A stretch of 64,000 nucleotides of DNA from Streptomyces sp. R28 (GTDB lineage: Bacteria; Actinomycetota; Actinomycetes; Streptomycetales; Streptomycetaceae). A program made the translations under genes and the position numbers. Below are positions 58,167-64,000 of this stretch, piece by piece (position 1 is the stretch's first letter; every line of letters begins with the position of its first letter). The notes under the pieces were generated by a model that searched no databases, was not told the origin of the DNA, and worked only from the letters and a program-made list of their open reading frames with translations. The stretch is taken from contig NZ_CP163439.1 of the NCBI RefSeq assembly GCF_041052385.1, positions 2,841,001 through 2,905,000 of the forward strand, written 5' to 3'.

Positions 58167-58185
58167 TTGTCCACGCCTTGGACAA
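58167..58185. promoter_or_regulatory. 19-bp palindrome upstream of metF
   Basis: TTGTCCA-CGCCT-TGGACAA, perfect 7-bp arms about 70 nt upstream of metF. On the minus strand TGGACA (-35) and TCAAAT (-10), 17 nt apart, would overlap it, so a repressor or activator site is plausible. Cognate regulator unknown. Confidence 0.5.
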
Positions 58186-58297
58186 CATGGGCCATGGAGG
58201 GGGCCTGCAGTGGGCCGGGCTGAGCCCCCGAGAACGCGCGGCGCTCCAGGAACCGGACCGGCGGAACAGCCTCGGCAGGCGGGAGGCCGGGACGGGG

Positions 58298-58329
58298 GGC
58301 CAGCGGGCCAGCGGGCCAGCGGGCCAGCG
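58298..58329. repeat. 8-bp tandem repeat, four copies
   Basis: GGCCAGCG repeated four times without interruption in the metF-thiE gap (58097-58376). The rest of this 280-nt gap holds only the palindrome above; a 63-codon reading frame across it has no ribosome-binding site. Confidence 0.8.
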
Positions 58330-58376
58330 GGAAGGCCTGCCCCTCGCCCCTCCCCTGCATCTGCCGTAGCCGCTAC

Positions 58377-59039
58377 CTACACCTGCCGCAGCCGCTTCGC
58401 GAACTCCGCCGCTGCCGCGCCCGGGTCGTCCGCCTCCGTGATCGCCCGTACGACGACGACGCGGCGGGCGCCCGCTTCCAGCACCTCGTCGAGGTTGCCG
58501 AGGTCGATGCCGCCAATGGCGAACCAGGGGCGGTCGGTGCCGAGGGCGGCGGTGTGGCGGACCAGGTCGAGGCCGGGGGCGTGGCGGCCGGGCTTGGTGG
58601 GGGTGGGCCAGCAGGGGCCGGTGCAGAAGTAGTCCACGCCTTCCTGGACGGCGGCCGCGCCGGCCTCGGACTCGGAGTGCGTGGAGCGGCCGACGAGGAC
58701 GTCGTCGCCGAGGATCGCGCGGGCGGCGGGGACCGGGAGGTCGCCCTGCCCGAGGTGCAGGACGTCGGCGCCGACGGCGTGGGCCACGTCGGCGCGGTCG
58801 TTGACCGCGAGGAGCTTGCCGTGCCGGGCACAGGCCTCGGCGAAGACCTTCAGGTGCTCCAGCTCCTCGGCCGCCTCCATGCTCTTGTCGCGCAGCTGCA
58901 CGATGTCGACACCGGCGGCCAGGACGGCGTCCAGGAACTCCGCGAGGTCGCCCTGCTGCTTACGGGCGCCCGTGCAGAGGTAGAGCCGCGCGTCGGCGAA
59001 CTGGGCGCGGGCGGTGCCTGCGGTGGCGGTGTCGGACAT
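58377..59039 (-). CDS. thiE: thiamine-phosphate synthase
   Basis: Joins HMP-pyrophosphate and the thiazole phosphate. 220 aa TIM barrel: [37 protein letters not shown] and [13 protein letters not shown] (pyrophosphate loop) are clear. ATG at 59039 with AGGGGG upstream; no TPP riboswitch precedes it. Separated from the thiO-S-G genes. Confidence 0.94.
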   Translation of the reverse strand: MSDTATAGTARAQFADARLYLCTGARKQQGDLAEFLDAVLAAGVDIVQLRDKSMEAAEELEHLKVFAEACARHGKLLAVNDRADVAHAVGADVLHLGQGDLPVPAARAILGDDVLVGRSTHSESEAGAAAVQEGVDYFCTGPCWPTPTKPGRHAPGLDLVRHTAALGTDRPWFAIGGIDLGNLDEVLEAGARRVVVVRAITEADDPGAAAAEFAKRLRQV

Positions 59040-59108
59040 GCGGTGCCCCCTGTGGTCGGGTTGCCGGGCGGGTGACGTCGGGCTGGTGCCGGACGGTGGC
59101 ACGGTAGC

Positions 59109-59255
59109 CGGAGCCTGGCGCCGCGTCGCGGGCCGGTGCCGATCGGTGAACCATGGTCCGGGCGGGCGGCGACCCGAGGTGCGGGCCGGAGCGACTCGAG
59201 GCCAAGCAGCCCTCGGCGCCGCAGTCGGAGCCTGGCGCCGCGTCGCGGGCCGGTG
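59109..59255. repeat. 30-bp direct repeat pair
   Basis: 59109-59138 and 59226-59255 are identical (begin CGGAGCCTGGCG, end GGGCCGGTG), 117 bp apart start to start. Confidence 0.8.
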
Positions 59256-59841
59256 TTGCCGGGCTGCGAGCCGGGGTCCCGGCCGGGCGGTGCCCGTGAT
59301 CCGGATCGGACGGTACCCGCGGTCCGGGTCGAAGAGGTCTGGAGCCGCCGGACAGCGCTTGGCGCCGCGGCCGCCGCTGCCCGGGGGTGACGTACCCCAC
59401 AACGCCGAGACGGCACCCGCCCACGTTTGAGGCGACGACAGACGGACGACAGGCCCGGCACCCTCCGCGGCTCATGGCGACACGTGCCCACCGTCCGACG
59501 TGGCAGCCCACCACTCGGACCCGGACGTCGTGCGCCTGCCCATGCCACGGGTGGACGTGGCCGCCCGGGCCCGAGCGTGGATGCAGGACCGGCCCACACC
59601 CACACGGCGGCGCCCTGCCTGGCGCCTGTGGTGTCGCGTGCTCAGTTGTCGGCTGTCGGGTGTCGGCTGGACGGCCGTGGGCCCAGCGGCAAGCGGCCGC
59701 GCGGTCGCTTGCCGTCGTATTGATGGCGGATGGATCGATGGCATACGGACCCCGCCCGAGAACCGGGCGAACCCATGCGGCAGGCGCTCGCGCACACCGC
59801 ACGCCGCTCACCACCCACTCCGGCCTCCGGCCCCGCCTCCC

Positions 59842-59873
59842 GCGGGCCGCAGTCAATCGCGACCGCGGCCCGC
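59842..59873 (-). terminator. terminator of the Rv2175c-type gene
   Basis: GCGGGCCGC/GCGGCCCGC perfect 9-bp stem with a 14-nt loop, 54 nt 3' of the gene. Confidence 0.6.
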
Positions 59874-59926
59874 AGGAGAGGAGCCCGGTCCAAAGGCCGG
59901 ACAGTGTTCGGATCAGGGCGTTCGGT

Positions 59927-60298
59927 TCAGACGGCGAGCGCCTGGGCGCGGCGCTTCACCTCCGTGCCGCGATTCTCGCTGAGGGCCTGCGCGGGGGTGC
60001 CGGGCAGGCTTTCATCGGGGGTGAAGAGCCACTCCAGCATCTCTTCGTCCGTAAAGCCGTCGTCCCGCAGGAGCGTCAAGGTCCCGGACAGGCCCTTGAC
60101 GACCTTCTGCTCGGCCCCGTCGATAAAGGCGGCGGGGACGTGCAGTGCGCGGTTCTCACCACGGCGTACGGCGATGAGCTGGCCGTCCTTGACCAGCTGC
60201 CGGACGCGGGTCACCTCGACATCGAGCATCTCTGCGATGTCGGGGAGGGTGAGCCAGGCGGGGACGAGAGCATCGATCTTTGCGTCAATCTCGGTCAC
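59927..60298 (-). CDS. Rv2175c-family DNA-binding protein
   Basis: 123 aa. N-terminal winged helix-turn-helix (LTLPDIAEMLDVEVTRVRQLVKDGQLIAVRR, about 16-46, quoted in outline) and C-terminal helical part (LRDDGFTDEEMLEWLFTPDESL). In M. tuberculosis the homologue is a DNA-binding substrate of the Ser/Thr kinase PknL. Start GTG 60298. 77 nt downstream of the reductase gene. Confidence 0.92.
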   Translation of the reverse strand: MTEIDAKIDALVPAWLTLPDIAEMLDVEVTRVRQLVKDGQLIAVRRGENRALHVPAAFIDGAEQKVVKGLSGTLTLLRDDGFTDEEMLEWLFTPDESLPGTPAQALSENRGTEVKRRAQALAV

Positions 60299-60375
60299 GG
60301 AAACAAGCCTGCCATCTGCCACTGACAGTCGGAAGCCAGGCCCGTCCGACCAGGGCCACCACCCCGCTCTCGGCC

Positions 60376-61593
60376 CTATGCCGTCGCCGCCTTCATCGGC
60401 CGCGCCGGGTCCGCCAACAGCGCCGCGTCCATCGGCGTACCCGCCTCGATCAGCCGCCGTCCCTGCGCCAGATCCCTCGGCCGGCCCACCGCCAACAGGG
60501 CGACCAGGCGGTCGCCCTTCAGCCAGCAGACCGTCCAGGCCGGGCCCGACGGGTCGCCGCGCCACAGCGTCGTGTCGGCGGCGGCGTGGTGGCCGGCGTA
60601 CTGGACGAACCGGCCGAACTGCTCGGACCAGAAGTACGGCACCGGGTCGTAGACCGCGGGCGTCTCACCGAGGATGTTCGCGGCGACCGTCCGCGGGCCC
60701 TGGAGGGCGTTGTCCCAGTGGTGGACCAGCAGGCGTGCGCCATACCTTCCCGAAGGGAAGGAGGCGCAGTCGCCGACCGCGTAGACGTCCGGCACGGAGG
60801 TGCGCAGGGCGTCGTCGGCCACCACCTCGCCGTGCGCCCCGAGCTCGATGCCCGAGCCGGCCAGCCAGGCCGTGGCGGGCCGCGCCCCGATGCCGACCAC
60901 GACAGCGCCCGCGGGCAGCCGCGAGCCGTCGTCGAGGAGCACCGCGCCGGGCTCGACGCGCTCCACGCGCGCGTGCGTACGCAGCACCGCCCCGCTGTCC
61001 TCGTACCAGGCGGTCATCGGCGCCGCCACCTCCGCGGGCAGCGCACCCGCGAGCGGCCGGTCGGCGGCCTCCACGACCGTCACCGCGCAGCCCGCCTCGC
61101 GCGCGGCCGTGGCGAACTCCGCGCCGATCCAGCCCGCGCCGACGACCACGATGTCGTGCTGCCGGGCGAGCACCGGCCGCAACCGCTCGGCGTCGTCCAG
61201 GGTGCGCAGCAGATGCACACCGGGGACGCCCTCCACGCCCGGCAGCCGGATCGGTTCGGCGCCGGTGGCGAGCACGAGGACGTCGTACGGGACGGGCCCC
61301 GCCTCGGTGTCCAGTTCATGGTCGGAGGGGCGCACGCCCAGCACCTCGCGCCCCAGCTGAAGTTCGATGCCGAGCGCCTCGAAGTCGACGTCGAAGGCGG
61401 AGCCCTCGGACTTGCCCAGCAGCACGGCCTTGGACAGGGGCGGCCGGTCGTAGGGCTGATGGGGCTCGGCGCCGATCAGTGTGACGGTGCCGGTGAAGCC
61501 CTGTTCCCGTAGGGCGACCGCCGTCTGCACACCGGCCATGCCGGCGCCGGCGACGACCACTCTCCGCTGCGACTGCGTCGTCTGCTCACTCAC
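60376..61593 (-). CDS. ferredoxin-reductase-like FAD/NAD(P)H oxidoreductase
   Basis: 405 aa with two Rossmann folds: VVVAGAGMAGVQTAVALREQG (FAD, near the N-terminus) and IVVVGAGWIGAEFATAAREAG (NAD(P)H, about 145-165), PYDRPPLSKAVL, and VYAVGDCASFP near 280. Resembles ferredoxin/rubredoxin reductases (BphA4/ThcD type). No ferredoxin gene beside it. Start GTG 61593; a TTG 8 codons earlier is less likely. Confidence 0.88.
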   Translation of the reverse strand: MSEQTTQSQRRVVVAGAGMAGVQTAVALREQGFTGTVTLIGAEPHQPYDRPPLSKAVLLGKSEGSAFDVDFEALGIELQLGREVLGVRPSDHELDTEAGPVPYDVLVLATGAEPIRLPGVEGVPGVHLLRTLDDAERLRPVLARQHDIVVVGAGWIGAEFATAAREAGCAVTVVEAADRPLAGALPAEVAAPMTAWYEDSGAVLRTHARVERVEPGAVLLDDGSRLPAGAVVVGIGARPATAWLAGSGIELGAHGEVVADDALRTSVPDVYAVGDCASFPSGRYGARLLVHHWDNALQGPRTVAANILGETPAVYDPVPYFWSEQFGRFVQYAGHHAAADTTLWRGDPSGPAWTVCWLKGDRLVALLAVGRPRDLAQGRRLIEAGTPMDAALLADPARPMKAATA

Positions 61594-61609
61594 CTGATCA
61601 CCATAGACA

Positions 61610-61626
61610 ACTGACAAATCGTCAGT
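61610..61626. promoter_or_regulatory. inverted repeat before the reductase gene
   Basis: ACTGAC-AAATC-GTCAGT, 17 nt upstream of the reductase start and ending at the stop codon of the preceding gene. Half-sites equal those of the TetR operator at 49860-49883 but with a longer spacer. Confidence 0.4.
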
Positions 61627-61976
61627 CAGGAGTCGTGCTCAGTGACCTGCTCCACAACGCTGGTCCCGCTGCCCGCCTGCGACTCCCACTCCCAGCTCTC
61701 CTCCAGACGCACCCGCCCGTCGGGAAGCTCGACCACCGTGGACACGCAGTGGCCCGACGACGTCGTCCCGTCCCGCTTGAGCTGCACGTACCGGAAGTCC
61801 AACCGGTCGTCTTCCCTGCCACCCACCAGATACCCGCGTACGACGTCTCCGCCCGCGTACTCGGCCCAGATCTCGCCGTCCTTCTCGTGGTACGAGAACC
61901 GGGTACGCGTACCCACCTGACCTGGGGCTTGGTCCGCGACGGGGGCGAGGACGAGACCGTCGAGCGAGCGGGCCAT
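61626..61976 (-). CDS. small beta-rich protein (family often labelled n-acetylglutamate synthase)
   Basis: 116 aa, likely a lipocalin-like beta barrel: FSYHEKDGEIWAEYAGGDVVRGYLVG and LDFRYVQLKRDG...SGHCVSTVVELPDGRVRLEESWEWES. Homologues in many bacteria carry the unsupported label n-acetylglutamate synthase; I see no acetyltransferase fold, so function is unknown. ATG at 61976. Divergent from the TPP riboswitch. Confidence 0.75.
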   Translation of the reverse strand: MARSLDGLVLAPVADQAPGQVGTRTRFSYHEKDGEIWAEYAGGDVVRGYLVGGREDDRLDFRYVQLKRDGTTSSGHCVSTVVELPDGRVRLEESWEWESQAGSGTSVVEQVTEHDS

Positions 61977-62034
61977 GGGCACGGGCTCCCTTACTGAGAC
62001 ATGTGGCGGCGGGCTAGGGTGGCCAACGTAGAGC

Positions 62035-62126
62035 ACTCGCGGGAGCCCGGACGCACCGGGCTGAGAGGGAGGCTGGCGGCCTCCGACCGTACGAACCTGA
62101 TCCGGGTCATGCCGGCGAAGGGAGGG
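62035..62126 (+). ncRNA. TPP riboswitch (THI element) of thiO-thiS-thiG
   Basis: Binds thiamine pyrophosphate and represses downstream thi genes. The conserved CTGAGAGGGAGGC (62061-62073) and ACGAACCTGATCCGGGTCATGCCGGCGAAGGGA in outline at 62091-62123 are the pyrimidine- and pyrophosphate-sensing helices. The 3' end of the aptamer runs into the GGAGGGG ribosome-binding site of thiO, and GGGC-TGGAC-GCCC just before the ATG can hide the start, so control is probably translational. A possible promoter TTACTG/TAGGGT lies at 61990-62020. Confidence 0.95.
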
Positions 62127-62137
62127 GCTGGACGCCC

Positions 62138-63303
62138 ATGTCGCGTACGCGTACGTCAGACGTCCTCGTCATCGGGGGCGGAATCATCGGCCTGGTCACG
62201 GCATGGCGGGCCGCCGGGCGCGGGTTCACGACGGCCGTCGTGGATCCCGAGCCGGGCGCGGCGCCGCCCAGGTGGCGGCCGGGATGCTGGCCGCCGTCAC
62301 GGAACTGCACTACGGCGAGCAGACCCTGCTCGGCCTGAACCTCGCCTCGGCCCGCCGTTACCCGGACTTCGCGGCCGAGCTCACCGACCTCACCGGCCAC
62401 GACCTGGGCTATCGCCGGTGCGGCACGCTCGCGGTCGCGCTGGACTCCGACGACCGCGCCCATCTGCGCGAACTGCACACCCTGCAGCGCCAGTCCGGGC
62501 TGGACTCCGAGTGGCTGTCGGGGCGGGAGTGCCGACGCCTGGAGCCGATGCTCGCGCCGGGCGTGCGCGGGGGGCTGCGCGTGGACGGCGACCACCAGAT
62601 CGATCCGCGGCGGCTGGCCGGGGCGCTGGTGGCCGCGTGCGAGCGGGCCGGAGTGATCTTCCACCGGACGTGGGCCGAGCGCTTCGACGTCGTACGGGAT
62701 CGGGCCGCCGGTGTCACCACGCCGGACGGCACCGAGCTGGTCGCGGGCCAGGTCGTCCTCGCGGCCGGCAGCCTCAGCGGGCGACTGCCCGGAGTCCCGG
62801 ACGACGTACTGCCGCCGGTGCGCCCCGTGAAGGGGCAGGTGCTGCGGCTGACCGTGCCGAAGCGGTACGCGCCGTTCCTGAACCGGACCGTGCGGGCCGT
62901 GGTGCGCGGCAGCCAGGTGTACCTGGTGCCGCGCGAGAGCGGGGAGCTGGTCGTCGGAGCGACGAGCGAGGAGCTGGGCTGGGACACCACGGTGACCGCG
63001 GGCGGCGTGTACGAGCTGCTGCGCGACGCCCACGAGCTGGTGCCGGGCATCACGGAACTGCCGCTCACCGAGACGCGGGCGGGCCTGCGCCCCGGCTCCC
63101 CCGACAACGCGCCGCTGCTCGGCCCGACCGAGCTGGAGGGGCTGTCGCTGGCCACCGGGCACTACCGCAACGGCGTGCTGCTCACGCCGGTCACCGGCGA
63201 CACCATGGCGCACGTCCTGACCACCGGTGAACTCCCGGACGAGGCCCGGCCGTTCACGCCCAAGCGCTTCAGCGCCGCCGCACTCACGGAGCAGCCCGCA
63301 TGA
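62138..63303 (+). pseudogene. thiO: glycine oxidase ThiO, disrupted by a single-base frameshift
   Basis: FAD enzyme that oxidises glycine to iminoglycine for thiazole synthesis. The first 40 codons (VLVIGGGIIGLVTAWRAA...VVDPEPG) are in one frame up to 62257; the rest (RGAAQVAAGMLAAVTELHYGEQ... to the stop at 63303) is in another. Together they make a normal ThiO of about 388 aa. One C missing after GCCGGGC (near 62257) would explain it. No slippery heptamer is seen. Either a sequencing/assembly error or a real inactivating mutation. ATG 62138 with GGAGGGG upstream; ATGA overlap with thiS. Confidence 0.85.
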
Positions 63304-63524
63304 GCACCTCGGTGAACACCCCTCTCACCATCTCGGTCAACGGCGAGCGTCGGCAGATCGAGCCCGGCACGGCTCTCGACACGCTCGTGCAGTCCCTCAC
63401 AGCGGCGCCCTCCGGAGTGGCCGCCGCCCTCAACGAAACCGTCGTACCGCGCGCGCAGTGGTCGTCGACGTCCCTGTCCGAGGGGGACCGCGTCGAGGTC
63501 CTCACCGCCGTCCAAGGAGGCTGA
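63300..63524 (+). CDS. thiS: ThiS, sulfur-carrier protein
   Basis: 74 aa ubiquitin-like carrier; the C-terminal Gly-Gly (73-74, in TAVQGG) becomes the thiocarboxylate that feeds sulfur to ThiG. Motifs LTISVNGERRQIEPGTALDTL and VVPRAQW are typical. Overlaps thiO by 4 nt (ATGA), 3 nt before thiG. Confidence 0.95.
   Translation: MSTSVNTPLTISVNGERRQIEPGTALDTLVQSLTAAPSGVAAALNETVVPRAQWSSTSLSEGDRVEVLTAVQGG

Positions 63525-64000
<476 letters not shown>

Larger units (their letters stand above)
59040..59926. other. 887-nt region without a gene, upstream of thiE
   Basis: Largest gap in the window. Contains a perfect 30-bp direct repeat (see next entry), a 9-bp-stem hairpin (59687-59695 with 59706-59714) and the terminator near 59842. 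GC-rich throughout; reading frames lack ribosome-binding sites and codon bias of real genes. Confidence 0.55.

Noticed and set aside
58178..58369. 63-codon frame beginning TTGGACAACATG in the metF-thiE gap
   Set aside because: No ribosome-binding site; half its length is the 8-bp tandem repeat.
58097..58376. Cobalamin or SAM riboswitch before metF
   Set aside because: No B12-box or SAM-type conserved core could be found in the 280-nt gap.
62138..62300. Programmed -1 frameshift in thiO
   Set aside because: No X-XXY-YYZ heptamer or downstream structure at the junction; a deletion or sequencing error fits better.

Overview
The window is about 64 kb of very GC-rich (roughly 70% or more), almost fully coding chromosome. 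The division and cell-wall (dcw) cluster, divIVA, sepF, a T-box-controlled ileS, the SAV_6107-type HEPN protein, an Rv2175c-type protein and frequent GTG starts with 4-nt start/stop overlaps all point to Streptomyces. Gene order matches the conserved core of the Streptomyces chromosome from dnaE through ftsZ and the dcw genes to the thi genes. I see no rRNA, tRNA, CRISPR array, insertion sequence or prophage.

Layout. 1-2.5 kb: the end of an ABC ATPase gene, a NYN-domain protein and a tiny basic protein. 2.6-6.2 kb: dnaE (-). 6.4-13 kb: mostly + strand accessory metabolism and envelope genes (DUF2252, membrane protein, DsbA-like thiol protein, Tat-exported PhoD phosphatase, DLH-type hydrolase on -, MscS). 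13-18.9 kb: a - strand run (SDR, Na+/H+ antiporter, GNAT, RluD-type pseudouridine synthase, lspA, histone-H1-like/DksA zinc-finger protein). 19-22.6 kb: T-box leader plus ileS (+). 22.8-40.7 kb: a long - strand block read rsmH-ftsL-ftsI-murE-murF-mraY-murD-ftsW-murG-ftsQ-ftsZ-pgeF-yggS-sepF-yggT-divIVA, which makes lipid II, builds the septum and drives polar growth. mraZ, murC, ddl and ftsA are absent from it. 41-46.7 kb: beta-carbonic anhydrase, then a translationally coupled MoxR-DUF58-transglutaminase operon in which the DUF58 gene carries a rare TTA codon. 47.4-49.7 kb: DUF3040, methyltransferase and HEPN genes (-). 49.9-53.4 kb: a coupled operon of a degenerate ABC ATPase, a YhgE/Pip membrane protein and a TetR regulator, with a strong palindromic operator just downstream of a good promoter. 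53.9-56 kb: DUF4126 and a phytoene-desaturase-like FAD enzyme. 56.1-62 kb (-): a prion-like Tyr/Gln-rich membrane protein, metF, thiE, Rv2175c-type DNA-binding protein, ferredoxin-reductase-like enzyme and a small beta-rich protein. 62-64 kb: TPP riboswitch, thiO (frameshifted here), thiS and the start of thiG.

Most of the window is housekeeping. The points that stand out are the swapped GxHH active-site motif in IleRS, the frameshift in thiO, the TetR/degenerate-ABC/YhgE operon with its visible operator, the HEPN protein with an intact RX4H motif, the TTA codon in the DUF58 gene, the H1-like tail fused to a DksA zinc finger, the prion-like low-complexity protein, and several repeat-bearing intergenic regions. 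No obviously new defence or mobile system is visible.
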